A stretch of 64,000 nt of DNA from the NCBI GenBank assembly GCA_023437715.1, contig JAEZFK010000005.1:124001-188000 (forward strand). The letters are read 5' to 3'. This DNA is from Bacillota bacterium. Lineage in GTDB: Bacteria > Bacillota > Clostridia > Lachnospirales > Lachnospiraceae. Below the pieces are notes generated by a model, which saw only the letters and a list, made by a program, of their open reading frames with translations, was not told the DNA's origin and ran no database searches. Every line of letters begins with the position of its first letter. Position 1 is the first letter of the stretch. Of this stretch, positions 1 to 8,205 are shown piece after piece. The position numbers were made by a program, and so were the translations under genes.

Positions 1-111
1 CTGGATGACAAGACCCTGGATGACCGGAATCTGCAGTCGAATTACTTTTATGCGCGGGTGATTGTGGTATTTGAGTATTTAATGAGTCAGGTATTGGAAG
101 AACTGGAATAG
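1..111 (+). CDS. C-terminal 36 codons of an unidentified protein (5' truncated by window)
   Basis: An open frame enters from the left edge and ends at TAG 109-111. The visible tail is acidic and ends in an amphipathic segment, YARVIVVFEYLMSQVLEELE. No family can be named from 36 residues. A position just before a sugar PTS operon would suit a regulator, but that is only a guess from context. Confidence 0.6.
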   Translation: MDDKTLDDRNLQSNYFYARVIVVFEYLMSQVLEELE

Positions 112-166
112 TCCGGTTCTTCTTTTTATTTTCCGGAATTGAAAATAATAAACAGGAGTAAATATG

Positions 167-193
167 TTCACTATATGGTCAACATGTTGTGAA
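167..193. promoter_or_regulatory. inverted-repeat operator candidate upstream of the PTS operon
   Basis: TTCAC (167-171) and GTGAA (189-193) flank a perfect 10-bp palindrome CAACATGTTG (180-189). The site lies about 95 bp before the PTS start, in the only gap between the upstream gene and this sugar operon. A weak -10-like GATAAT at 229-234 lies between it and the gene. Operator function is inferred from symmetry and position only. Confidence 0.35.
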
Positions 194-288
194 TAACGGG
201 AAATATATTTTGATTTGTGTGCAAGTGTGATAATATTCCATGGCAGGGTAATTACCAGTAAAAACAAAAATGTATGGAGGAATATAAG

Positions 289-1893
289 ATGAAGGATAAA
301 GTAGTAAAAGCCATGCAAAGCTTTTCGAAAGCGATGATCGGGCCGGTATTATTCTTACCTGTGGTAGGTATGATGATCGCCCTGACTGCGATCATGACTA
401 ATACCGCATTTGTTTCTGAAGGCGGGGTAGTGTGGACCGTCGGAAAGTTTTTTAACAGCATGCTCAATTCCATTATGGGAAATTTAAGCATTCTGTTCTG
501 TGTGGGAATTGCCAACGGTATGGCGAAAAAGAAAAAGGCAGATGCCTCATTCGTGGCATTGCTGTCATACATCATGTTTTTAGGCGCCAACAGCAAATGG
601 CTGGAGCTGTCAGGGAAAATGGCGGAAGGCGCAACAGCCAGCGCCCTATATGGTACGGGCCAGACCATTCAGTTGGGATTCCATGTCACAGATATGGGCG
701 TGTTTCTTGGCATGATCATCGGCGTTCTGGTGGCTCTTGTTCACAACAAGCACTGTGATACCGAGTTTAAGGGCGGATTTGCTCCCTATGGCAACAGCAA
801 GCTTGTGTACATGATTATGATTCCGGTCATTGCAGTATTAAGCATTGGCGTCACCTATGTGTGGCCCGGTGTTGCAAGCGGAATCTCTGCATTAACCGGC
901 TTTATGAGCACCGCCGGAGCAGCAGGGGTATTTGTATACGGATTCTTAAACCGGTTCCTGATCCCCACCGGATTGCACCACTTGATCTGGTCTCCGTTCC
1001 TTTATTCCGCAGTCGGAGGACAGGCGGTGATCGGCGGAGAAAATGTTATCGGCGCAAAGCCCATCTTTCTGGCACTGCTAAGTGACCCGGCGGCCGGAAT
1101 GATGCCGGATACCTGCCGTTTCCTGACTTACGGCCTGATGAAGACCTTTGGTATCATCGGTGTGGCATTGGCTTTCTATGTAACTGCCAAGAAGGTGAAA
1201 AAGGCCAACCTAAAGGCTCAGATGATTCCGGCCACCTTAACCGCAGTAATTGCCGGCATTACGGAACCCCTGGAATTCACCTTTATTTTTGCGGCTCCCT
1301 TATTGTGGCTGGTATATTCGCTTCTGGATGGCTTTTTCCAGATGATCGTTTATTTGATCGGCGTCCGCGTCTGCGCCACCAACGGCATCCTGGATTTCCT
1401 CGTGCTGAATCTCCCTGCTGGAATCGGCAGAACCTTATGGCCCCTGTATGTACTGGTTGGCCTTGTGGAAATCCTTGTGATCTTCGTAGTTTTCAAGTTC
1501 ATGATTGAAAAGCTGAACTTAAAGACCCCTGGACGTGAGGATGACGATACGGAAACGGCCTTGGACTTAAATGCCAATGCAGCAGCTGTTAAAAAGGAAT
1601 TAAAAACAAAACAGTCCGGCAGCGAAACAGAGGAAGACAGATTAAGCCAGGGCATAACGATTGTGGAGGCATTAGGCGGAAAAGAAAATATCTTAAGTCT
1701 TGAAAACTGCTTCTCCAGGTTAAGAGTAGAAGTTGCGGACAGTTCTAAAATTGATGAAGCGGCCTTAAAGGGCACCGGAGCAGCCGGCGTTATGAAAAAA
1801 GGAAATGCGGTTCAGGTAGTATATGGCCTCAGCGTTTCCAGAATGAGAACTCTGGTGGATGACGCGTTAGAAAAGATGGAACCCCATAAATGA
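289..1893 (+). CDS. PTS transporter EIICB, alpha-glucoside type
   Basis: 534-residue membrane permease and phosphotransferase that imports and phosphorylates a disaccharide. The N-terminal EIIC domain (about residues 1-420) shows many membrane segments and the glucose/alpha-glucoside signatures GLHHLIWSPF and GITEPLEF. The C-terminal EIIB domain carries the phosphorylatable cysteine in NCFSRLRV. There is no EIIA domain, so a separate EIIA must supply phosphate. The start at 289 is preferred over ATG 274 because GGAGG at 276-280 overlaps the earlier ATG and sits 8 nt before 289. The next gene is a 6-phospho-alpha-glucosidase, which points to maltose or a related alpha-glucoside as substrate (inference). 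Confidence 0.9.
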   Translation: MKDKVVKAMQSFSKAMIGPVLFLPVVGMMIALTAIMTNTAFVSEGGVVWTVGKFFNSMLNSIMGNLSILFCVGIANGMAKKKKADASFVALLSYIMFLGANSKWLELSGKMAEGATASALYGTGQTIQLGFHVTDMGVFLGMIIGVLVALVHNKHCDTEFKGGFAPYGNSKLVYMIMIPVIAVLSIGVTYVWPGVASGISALTGFMSTAGAAGVFVYGFLNRFLIPTGLHHLIWSPFLYSAVGGQAVIGGENVIGAKPIFLALLSDPAAGMMPDTCRFLTYGLMKTFGIIGVALAFYVTAKKVKKANLKAQMIPATLTAVIAGITEPLEFTFIFAAPLLWLVYSLLDGFFQMIVYLIGVRVCATNGILDFLVLNLPAGIGRTLWPLYVLVGLVEILVIFVVFKFMIEKLNLKTPGREDDDTETALDLNANAAAVKKELKTKQSGSETEEDRLSQGITIVEALGGKENILSLENCFSRLRVEVADSSKIDEAALKGTGAAGVMKKGNAVQVVYGLSVSRMRTLVDDALEKMEPHK

Positions 1894-1923
1894 TGCATTA
1901 AAAAGATGGAATCACATAAATAA
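1864..1923 (+). repeat. imperfect tandem duplication across the PTS gene stop codon
   Basis: The last 30 bases of the PTS gene including TGA (1864-1893) are repeated with few changes at 1895-1923. Both copies share AAAGATGGAA and CATAAAT and both end in a stop codon. The copy lies in the gap before the glucosidase gene and ends at its ribosome site. Confidence 0.75.
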
Positions 1924-1935
1924 GGAGGAAAAGAC

Positions 1936-3267
1936 ATGAACAAGACATTTAAATTAGTCATTGTAGGCGGCGGCAGCACTTATACGCCGGGAATTGTTAA
2001 AAGCCTGTTGGATCAGAGAGATCAGTTTAAGCTTTCTGAATTAAGACTTTACGATAATTTCAAGGAACGCCAGGACAAAGTAGGCGTTTTGGTAAAAAAG
2101 GTTATTGAAATGTTTGATCCGGAGGTGAAGCTGGTTCTTACCACAGATCCAAAGGAAGCGTTTACGGATGCAGATTTTATTTTTGCCCAGATGCGTGTTG
2201 GATTATATCACATGAGAGAGCTTGATGAGAAAATCCCTTTAAAATATGATGTGGTAGGCCAGGAAACCTGCGGACCAGGCGGCCTTGCATATGGCTTAAG
2301 AACCATTTATCCAATGGTGGAAGTGATTGACTATTGTGAAAAATATGCAAGCAAGGAATACTGGATTGTAAATTATTCCAATCCGGCAGCCATTGTTGCA
2401 AAGGCCATGCACAAGCTCCGTCCAGATGCCAGGATCTTGAATATTTGCGATATGCCGGTAGCCATTATGAGAAACATGGCAAATATTTTAGACTGTGACA
2501 GAAAGGATATTGTACCGGATTACTTCGGGCTGAATCATTTTGGCTGGTTTACAAAGATCCGCGTAGGTGAAGAGGACCGCACCGAGGAATTAAAGGCCTA
2601 TGTGAGGGAGCATGGCTATATGCCTCCGGATGAAAGAAGTGAAGTGCGCCATAATGACGCCTCCTGGAAGCATACCTTTGACAATGCAAAGAATTTAATG
2701 AAAATGTTCCCGGACTATCTGCCAAATACCTATATGCAGTATTATCTGTTAGGCGATGAGATTGTAAAGCATTCGGACAAAAATTATACAAGAGCCAATG
2801 AGGTCATGGATGGAAGGGAAAAACGAATCTTCCAGGCAGCAGAACAGTTTGAAACCACCGGAGAAATTGATATGACCCCATTTTTTACCGGCGTGCATGG
2901 TGAATTTATTGTGGAAGTGGCTATGAGCCTGGCCTTTAATTTAAGAAAACGCCATCTGGTCATGGTTATGAACAATGGCGCTGTGAAAAATTTGCCGGAT
3001 GATGCCATGGTGGAAATTCCCTGCTACATTACCAGCGAAGGACCGGAAGCCACCAGAGTAGGGGAAATTCCTACTTTCTATAAGGGAATGATCGAGCAGC
3101 AGGAAGCCAGTGAAAAGCTGATCGTAGAAGCGGCCATAGAAGGAAGCTATAACAAGGCCTTGGCTGCATTCACGTTAAATAAGACCATACCGTCAGCCAT
3201 GGTCGCAAAACAGATTCTGGATGAAATGATTGAAGCAAATAAGGATTATTGGCCGGAATTAAAGTAG
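1936..3267 (+). CDS. 6-phospho-alpha-glucosidase, glycoside hydrolase family 4
   Basis: 443 residues, normal length for GH4. These enzymes hydrolyse phosphorylated alpha-glucosides using NAD+ and a divalent metal by a redox-elimination mechanism. The N-terminal nucleotide-binding loop is GGGSTYTPG (residues about 9-17). Family motifs CGPGGLAYGLRT and NYSNPAAIV follow, then the metal-binding Cys and His in NICDMP and GLNHFGWFT. TAAGGAGG lies 8 nt before ATG. It sits 42 bp behind the PTS permease, so transport and hydrolysis are probably co-transcribed. GlvA/MalH-type specificity is inferred; 6-phospho-beta-glucosidases of GH4 are close relatives. Confidence 0.9.
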   Translation: MNKTFKLVIVGGGSTYTPGIVKSLLDQRDQFKLSELRLYDNFKERQDKVGVLVKKVIEMFDPEVKLVLTTDPKEAFTDADFIFAQMRVGLYHMRELDEKIPLKYDVVGQETCGPGGLAYGLRTIYPMVEVIDYCEKYASKEYWIVNYSNPAAIVAKAMHKLRPDARILNICDMPVAIMRNMANILDCDRKDIVPDYFGLNHFGWFTKIRVGEEDRTEELKAYVREHGYMPPDERSEVRHNDASWKHTFDNAKNLMKMFPDYLPNTYMQYYLLGDEIVKHSDKNYTRANEVMDGREKRIFQAAEQFETTGEIDMTPFFTGVHGEFIVEVAMSLAFNLRKRHLVMVMNNGAVKNLPDDAMVEIPCYITSEGPEATRVGEIPTFYKGMIEQQEASEKLIVEAAIEGSYNKALAAFTLNKTIPSAMVAKQILDEMIEANKDYWPELK

Positions 3268-3326
3268 GATGATAAAATATCAGGCCGAAACAGATTCTGG
3301 TGTTTGATGAGCGGGAGTATTTGATG

Positions 3327-3363
3327 CGCCGCGGCATACTGAAAATTCAGTATTGCCGCGGCG
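3327..3363 (+). terminator. long GC-rich hairpin after the PTS/GH4 operon
   Basis: CGCCGCGGCATACTGAA (3327-3343) pairs with 3346-3363 over 17 bp with one bulged base and an AA loop. No real T-run follows (TTAATTG), so intrinsic termination is uncertain. It could instead protect the 3' end of the mRNA. Confidence 0.55.
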
Positions 3364-3483
3364 TTAATTGTAAACAGTGTTTCATACCGTTTGAAGCGAA
3401 ATGCAGCTCCGCTTATGCGGAACGGCCATGCTCTTTAACCGAAATATGCAACCTCATTTTTAAAATCAGCTTCCTGTGTTAAA

Positions 3484-4098
3484 TTACTTACCAATCGGTG
3501 TTCCACAATATTCACATTCTGAAACTTTACCCACAGTAATAACATTAAGAGCACCGCAGCCCGGACAACGTACAGATTTTGTTTCCTCATGTGGTTGGCT
3601 GGGAGGTGTATTATGTACAAAATGCGGATCTATTATCTGCTGGCTAAACGCAACTTTTTTATTTCCACGATCTATATAAGCATTTTCCAAATACTCCGTA
3701 TCTGTCATTTTCTGCAAATCATTCATAACGACATCATATGGTATGGAAGCGGCAGCAGCAATAGTCTCAATATCCAGTACTCCTCCATTAATAATATCAA
3801 TGTATCGTTCATATCTTACTGCGGTCTTTTTAATATTAAATGATTTACGCAGCAGTAAAATTCCGCTTATACCGATTATTAAAATAATGATTATATCATC
3901 AGCACCACTGGAAGTCCCGGTAAATTCTGAGAGAAGCATGAGACCATCCAGGGCAATGAGAAACCAAGCTATAACTGCGATTGCTATTGCTTTGGGTCTC
4001 AGTGACAATTTTTTAATGGCTAAATACAATCCTACAGGCCAGAAAACAATGATCCAGAAAATAACCCAACCCCAGCGTACCGTTTTTTTACGTGCCAT
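3484..4098 (-). CDS. membrane protein with C-terminal zinc ribbon, unknown function
   Basis: 204 residues. Two to three membrane segments occupy the N-terminal half. A helical, winged-helix-like stretch (RYERYIDIINGG...YDVVMNDLQKM) follows, and the protein ends in a CPGC...CEYCG zinc ribbon. ATG 4098 is preferred over TTG 4104 because the GGGGGG ribosome site is 10 nt away rather than 4. It is the last gene of a three-gene cassette with an SPFH protein that also bears zinc ribbons. That resembles the Bacillus ydjG/ydjH/ydjI arrangement, where zinc-ribbon membrane proteins anchor the SPFH protein. The comparison is by architecture only. Confidence 0.75.
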   Translation of the reverse strand: MARKKTVRWGWVIFWIIVFWPVGLYLAIKKLSLRPKAIAIAVIAWFLIALDGLMLLSEFTGTSSGADDIIIILIIGISGILLLRKSFNIKKTAVRYERYIDIINGGVLDIETIAAAASIPYDVVMNDLQKMTDTEYLENAYIDRGNKKVAFSQQIIDPHFVHNTPPSQPHEETKSVRCPGCGALNVITVGKVSECEYCGTPIGK

Positions 4099-4100
4099 AT

Positions 4101-4541
4101 TCAAAAATCCCCCCTGTTAGGCTTATTATATTCTCCATTTTTAAAGCTCTCAGATAGTGTTATTGCTTTTTGATGTAAATGCTTTGAAAAGGCACTAATA
4201 ATAATACTTATAATTAAAAACAACGCATTGATTACGAGTTGTAAAAATATAAATGAATTTACTTTGTCATGAAAATTATTTACAAAAAATAAACTTATGA
4301 TAACAGCAGCCAAGTAAATAAAAGTTGCCGTAGTTAACGATGCAGTATAAAATATACCGGCTCTGCCAGGTTTATTATTATAAATCAAAAGTATGGAACA
4401 TAAGGAAATCAGCAGAGAAAAGAGAAGTGCTGAAAATGCCCAATAGTACAGCCTTGCTTTAGGAATACTTAAAAGAAAAAAGCCAATAATTACTGCAAGG
4501 ATAACCATTCCAAAAATGCTGATTATGTGTTTATTATTCAT
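4101..4541 (-). CDS. small four-helix integral membrane protein, unknown
   Basis: 146 residues with four predicted membrane helices and a short polar C-terminus. ATG 4541 has AGGTGA about 6 nt upstream. The gene starts inside the 3' end of the SPFH gene and stops just before the zinc-ribbon membrane protein, so the three are translationally packed. No family was recognised. A membrane partner for the SPFH scaffold is the natural inference. Confidence 0.7.
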   Translation of the reverse strand: MNNKHIISIFGMVILAVIIGFFLLSIPKARLYYWAFSALLFSLLISLCSILLIYNNKPGRAGIFYTASLTTATFIYLAAVIISLFFVNNFHDKVNSFIFLQLVINALFLIISIIISAFSKHLHQKAITLSESFKNGEYNKPNRGDF

Positions 4542-5760
4542 AATCTTCACCTATTACTTTCTTACCGCATTCAGGGCAAAATTTCAAATTATCTCCCAAT
4601 TCAGTGCCGCATGAACTACATCTTTTAATCAAGGGGTTTCCACAATTAGGGCAAAACTTCTGGCCGTCCTCAACTTCTTCTTTACATTTTGGACAGGTTT
4701 TGATAAGGCTGTTTCCACATTGCCCGCAAAATTTTAAATGGATATCATTATATGCCTTACACCTTGGACAAATTCTCTGGCCAACTGTGAGAGCAGAAGC
4801 ATCGTTACCGCAAAACGGACAGAATTTATATTCTACACCGATTTGTTTATGGCAATGAGGACATTCCTTATTCTGGCTGATGTTAATATTTTTTCCTATT
4901 TCGCCAATAGAGCTTCCAAAATTATTTCCAATTCCAAGTCCCATTCCCAATCCAATTCCAGCACCCATAATTGGAGCGGAACCAGCACCTTTATTTGTGG
5001 CAGCACCTTCTAATGTATCAAATGAACGCTCTTGCGCATAGGAGTAACCAATAATATCCATCTCCGCTTTTTTTGCAAGGGCATCCTTCAATTTAACTAC
5101 TGCCGTATCATCTTCAGGCACGCTAATATCATTTACATAAAAGTTTACCAATTCGATTCCAAAATCTAATAATACCGGTGAAATAGCTTCTCGCAAAGCT
5201 TCAGATATCTCACTGATGTAAGCATTAATTTCTAAAACAGAGATTTTCTTTTGAATCAGATACTTTGATATATCATCTTTAACTTCTGTCAGATAAATTC
5301 CTCTAAAATATTTTATAATATCATTGGTTGTAAATGAGGATAAAGTACCAACAAGCTTTTGAATAAAAACTTTAGAATCTGAAATTTTTACTCCAAACTG
5401 CCCAAATGCCCTTATTGGAACAAACACATTGTATTTAGGGTCCTGTAACTGGATAGGGGTTGGAGTCCCCCATTTTATATCAAGAGAATTTACCTTATTT
5501 ATGTACCAAATTTCAGCAGAAAACGGAGAACGTCCTCCGAAAGGAAGATTAACAAGCTTATTTAACAAAGGTATATTGGAAGTCTCCAATGTATGGCGGC
5601 CCGGTCCAAACCAATCCAGTGCTTGCCCTCCTTTATATAAGATTGCTTCCTGAGATTCGTTTACTATTACTTGAGTCCATGTTCCAAGTTCTGAATTCGG
5701 ATACTTCCATGCAAATACATCCGGCGAACCATCGTACTTCACTACTTCAACAATCGCCAT
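4534..5760 (-). CDS. SPFH/band-7 domain protein with four C-terminal zinc ribbons (YdjI-like)
   Basis: 408 residues. Residues about 1-245 match the YdjI-type SPFH ('virion core protein') family: N-terminal MAIVEVVKYDGSPDVFAWKYP, then a scaffold domain with a long helix. A Gly/Ala-rich linker (about 250-295) follows. Then come four CxxC...CxxC ribbons (CPHC/CPFC, CPRC/CGQC, CPKC/CPNC, CSSC/CPEC) of the double-zinc-ribbon type. SPFH proteins form membrane-associated oligomers; bacterial relatives act in envelope stress. It is first in the cassette and overlaps the next gene by 8 bp. Fusion of SPFH to four ribbons in one chain is notable. Confidence 0.85.
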   Translation of the reverse strand: MAIVEVVKYDGSPDVFAWKYPNSELGTWTQVIVNESQEAILYKGGQALDWFGPGRHTLETSNIPLLNKLVNLPFGGRSPFSAEIWYINKVNSLDIKWGTPTPIQLQDPKYNVFVPIRAFGQFGVKISDSKVFIQKLVGTLSSFTTNDIIKYFRGIYLTEVKDDISKYLIQKKISVLEINAYISEISEALREAISPVLLDFGIELVNFYVNDISVPEDDTAVVKLKDALAKKAEMDIIGYSYAQERSFDTLEGAATNKGAGSAPIMGAGIGLGMGLGIGNNFGSSIGEIGKNINISQNKECPHCHKQIGVEYKFCPFCGNDASALTVGQRICPRCKAYNDIHLKFCGQCGNSLIKTCPKCKEEVEDGQKFCPNCGNPLIKRCSSCGTELGDNLKFCPECGKKVIGEDYE

Positions 5761-6272
5761 TGATTACACCGACCTTTCTACTAAAGCTACTAAATAGTTC
5801 GCCTTTTTTCATATTCTTTGATGATTATAGCAAAATTTTCCATAAAAATCAATCAGGGCTGATTCCTTATAGTAATTACATGCTTACTCATTACCAGAGT
5901 CTCAGAGGACGAAAATTTGCAGGATATGGGGTCTCTGGGACGTTCTTTCTATAATGATAATGACATTATATGGAGCAAGTCCCTGACGGGCAAGGGCTCT
6001 TCCGCTTATATACGTATTCTACAGAATTCCGTTTTTAGAACTGCTGATTTTATGGGTGATCCAGAAAAGCGGCCCAATAAAATAACGGAATTGCCGTTCA
6101 ACTCTGTCTATGACCTTGGACTTATATTCTCATGTATTCTCATGGATTACCAGCAACCAGAGCAGAGGAAATGGAACTGATTGAAAGGTATTTTAAAATG
6201 TAGTGAAGAGAGCTGTAAGGTCCTTTATTAAGGGCGATTAAATCTCAGCGTGGGTAAATTGTGGGTACGCGC
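5761..6272. other. about 500 bp with no convincing gene
   Basis: This gap separates the divergent SPFH cassette and queT. An open frame at 5917-6180 begins with TTG, lacks a good ribosome site and matches no family I recognise. It may be a decayed gene. Near the right end GTGGGTA occurs twice (around 6250 and 6261). No mobile-element ends or RNA gene were seen. Confidence 0.4.
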
Positions 6273-6301
6273 TTGCATTTTCCCATCCATTATGCTATAG
6301 T
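6273..6301 (+). promoter_or_regulatory. sigma-A promoter of queT
   Basis: TTGCAT at 6273-6278, a 17-nt spacer, and TATAGT at 6296-6301. Transcription would start near 6308 and give a roughly 100-nt leader holding the riboswitch. Confidence 0.75.
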
Positions 6302-6357
6302 TACACCCGTAATAAGGCCGTGAAACCCTGGATTTTAAAGGAAATTTCACAACAACG

Positions 6358-6403
6358 ACCGGTGTGTTCGAGACCTTCCACACCTAAAACAAAACTAAAG
6401 GAG
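6358..6403 (+). promoter_or_regulatory. preQ1-I riboswitch controlling queT
   Basis: P1 is GGTGTG (6361-6366) with CACACC (6379-6384). The 12-nt loop TTCGAGACCTTC carries the family's UUCNAG pattern. An A-rich tail with ACTAAAGGAG follows. Loop CCTT (6374-6377) can pair with AAGG (6398-6401), forming the H-type pseudoknot that buries the ribosome site. Binding of preQ1 would therefore lower translation. The next gene is the queuosine-precursor transporter queT, a standard target. The class call rests on hand matching. Confidence 0.75.
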
Positions 6404-6411
6404 AACTGAAT

Positions 6412-6918
6412 ATGAGTAACAAAACCTCAGAAAGAACCTATCTCATGGTTCAGGCAGCCGCAATTGCTGCAATCTACACCGTGCTGACAATGATCTTTGC
6501 GCCCATCAGCTTCGGTCCAGTCCAGTTCCGGATTTCGGAAGCCCTTTGTATCCTGCCCTTTTTCACCCCTGCAGCCGTTCCGGGCCTGTTTATAGGCTGT
6601 TTATTATCCAACTTCCTGTATGGAGCCGCTACTCTGGATGTGGTCCTTGGAAGCCTGGCGACGCTGATCGGTGCATTAGGCTCTTACTGGCTTCGCAAAA
6701 ACAGATGGCTGGTATGTCTCCCACCCATTCTTTCCAACGTCATCATCATCCCCTGGGTGCTGCGGTACGCCTACGGCTCGGAAGACCTTATCTGGTACGC
6801 CATGTTCACGGTGGGAATCGGTGAAGTCTTAGCCATCGGTATCCTGGGAAATATGCTCCTTGGTGTTTTAAACCGCTATAAGCACATAATATTCGGCCGT
6901 TTTTTAACGGATAAATAG
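6412..6918 (+). CDS. queT: QueT queuosine-precursor transporter (ECF S component)
   Basis: 168 residues, almost entirely hydrophobic with about five to six membrane helices. QueT family signatures are APISFGPVQFRISEAL near residue 30 and GLFIGCLLSNFLYGAATLDVVLGSLATLIGA in the middle. S components bind a micronutrient and work with a shared ECF energising module encoded elsewhere. The substrate, preQ1 or preQ0, is known for the family and is supported by the riboswitch in the leader. AAAGGAG lies 8 nt before ATG. Confidence 0.9.
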   Translation: MSNKTSERTYLMVQAAAIAAIYTVLTMIFAPISFGPVQFRISEALCILPFFTPAAVPGLFIGCLLSNFLYGAATLDVVLGSLATLIGALGSYWLRKNRWLVCLPPILSNVIIIPWVLRYAYGSEDLIWYAMFTVGIGEVLAIGILGNMLLGVLNRYKHIIFGRFLTDK

Positions 6919-6955
6919 ATTCCATAATAACTATTCCATAATAATTAAAGTAATT

Positions 6956-6988
6956 CTCCCGGCTTATGGGCAGCGCCGGGAGTTTTTT
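6956..6988 (+). terminator. intrinsic terminator of queT
   Basis: CTCCCGGC (6956-6963) pairs perfectly with GCCGGGAG (6975-6982), followed by six T. Confidence 0.9.
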
Positions 6989-7008
6989 GTTTTCTTTTTC
7001 TTAATAAA

Positions 7009-7071
7009 ATTGTAAGTTACAATCATAAAAATATTTTTAAATAAAACCGGAAATTGTTACCAGAATGTAAC
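7009..7071. promoter_or_regulatory. two palindromic operator-like sites before the 7120 gene
   Basis: ATTGTAAGTTACAAT (7009-7023) is a perfect palindrome about a central G. A second symmetric site, GTTAC-N6-GTAAC (7056-7071), ends 10 bp before the -10 hexamer TATAAT (7082-7087). Both share GTAAC/GTTAC half-sites, which suggests one dimeric regulator binding twice. No good -35 is visible, as expected for an activated promoter. The regulator is unknown. Confidence 0.5.
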
Positions 7072-7119
7072 CGCCATACTCTATAATGATATCATAACAA
7101 AAAGGCAATGGTGAGAAAG

Positions 7120-8034
7120 ATGGCAATCGGAAAAATGAGCGCAGTTCGAAATACAGATAGATACTTTTCTATAGCAGTAGATGAATGCGATGGAATAAAC
7201 ATTAAGGGAATCATGTTTCACGGAAGCGGCTCCTATGGGATACATTTCAGCAGTCTGCTGGAGATGATCCTGAACATGGACCGCATATATGATGAAACAG
7301 GATGTTCCAAGCAGACATTTCAAATGAGGTGCTTTCCGGGAGTGGAAATTTCTGTGGCTGAGGCGCGTCTTTACAAAGGGGCGCAGCGGGCCGGAAAGCT
7401 GGTGACTTTCGGCATTTACGTCAGTTACCGTTACCACGCCAGCTGGCAGGGAACGGTCTTTTGGAATGAGGGAAGTCTCTCAGAGTCATTTGAAAGTGAA
7501 TTGCAGCTGATGCAGCTGATCGAAGGAATTTTAAGCGGAGATTTTTCGGAAAAGCAGGAGGAGAGCTCCCTGGATACGTGTCATATTTCCGTTGATTCCT
7601 ATGACTCCGGCCGGATTACGGGTACATACCAGAACATACCGTCGGAAACCATAAAAAATTTTGATTCCCCGGTGGATTTAGCCTCTACTCTTGGGAAATT
7701 TATTGAGCTTGAGGTTTTAGAAGATGAAGCCTTAAAATACGGTCTTAATTACGATCAGCTTATATCCAGCGAGGCCTGCTGCTCCTGCAGACGGGGCGGT
7801 CAACTGGCAACCTTTTCCATTAAAGTAATGTTCCGGGAATACTCCACCTGGCAGGGCATCATTTATTGGAGAGAAGGCAGAGCCCAGCAGGCTTTCCGCA
7901 GCTATAAGGAGATGCTTTATATAATCGCATCAGCCATGGAACCGGCAGCAGCAGAAACCATAAAAACAACGGCAGCAGGCCGGTGGGATAAGACCCAGGG
8001 GGCAATGGAATGCTCTTTTGCTGTGGGATCATAG
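7120..8034 (+). CDS. uncharacterised protein with two related halves
   Basis: 304 residues, soluble, no signal peptide. The halves share a pattern: GKLVTFGIYVSYRYHASWQG...FW.EGS in the first (about residues 92-117) and GQLATFSIKVMFREYSTWQG...YWREGR in the second. The rest of each half also aligns loosely, so an internal duplication is likely. ATG 7120 has GGTGA 5 nt before it; ATG 7108 is possible but lacks a ribosome site. It stands alone between two terminators and has palindromes at its promoter. The family is unnamed to me; no function is offered. Confidence 0.8.
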   Translation: MAIGKMSAVRNTDRYFSIAVDECDGINIKGIMFHGSGSYGIHFSSLLEMILNMDRIYDETGCSKQTFQMRCFPGVEISVAEARLYKGAQRAGKLVTFGIYVSYRYHASWQGTVFWNEGSLSESFESELQLMQLIEGILSGDFSEKQEESSLDTCHISVDSYDSGRITGTYQNIPSETIKNFDSPVDLASTLGKFIELEVLEDEALKYGLNYDQLISSEACCSCRRGGQLATFSIKVMFREYSTWQGIIYWREGRAQQAFRSYKEMLYIIASAMEPAAAETIKTTAAGRWDKTQGAMECSFAVGS

Positions 8035-8051
8035 GAGAAAAGGCATAAAGT

Positions 8052-8090
8052 GCGCTTTACAGAACATAAAATCTGTAAGGCGCTTTTTCT
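8052..8090 (+). terminator. intrinsic terminator of the 7120 gene
   Basis: GCGCTTTACAG (8052-8062) pairs with CTGTAAGGCGC (8073-8083) with one G.U pair, followed by TTTTTCT. Confidence 0.85.
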
Positions 8091-8103
8091 ATTTTGCGCC
8101 AGC

Positions 8104-8165
8104 GACGAGCTGAACGAACATGCCTGCATGTTCAGTCGGCGGCCACCGTGGCAGCGAGTTTCGTC
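8104..8165. repeat. structured intergenic element with two hairpins
   Basis: GAACATGC/GCATGTTC (8116-8133, 2-nt loop) and GCCAC/GTGGC (8142-8152, 1-nt loop) lie side by side inside a weak outer pair GACGA (8104-8108) and TCGTC (8161-8165). It is GC-rich compared with the flanks and follows a terminator, so it is unlikely to be a second terminator. It resembles a short interspersed palindromic repeat. Copy number cannot be judged from one window. Confidence 0.4.
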
Positions 8166-8205
8166 CCATTACGATTATCCTGTAGATTTTCTCCCGGCTT
8201 TCTTA

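Noticed and set aside
3300..3482. 60-codon plus-strand frame after the GH4 gene
   Set aside because: It runs through the long GC hairpin at 3327-3363, lacks a ribosome site and resembles nothing.
5917..6180. 87-codon plus-strand frame before queT
   Set aside because: TTG start without ribosome site, no family resemblance; kept only as a note in the gap entry.
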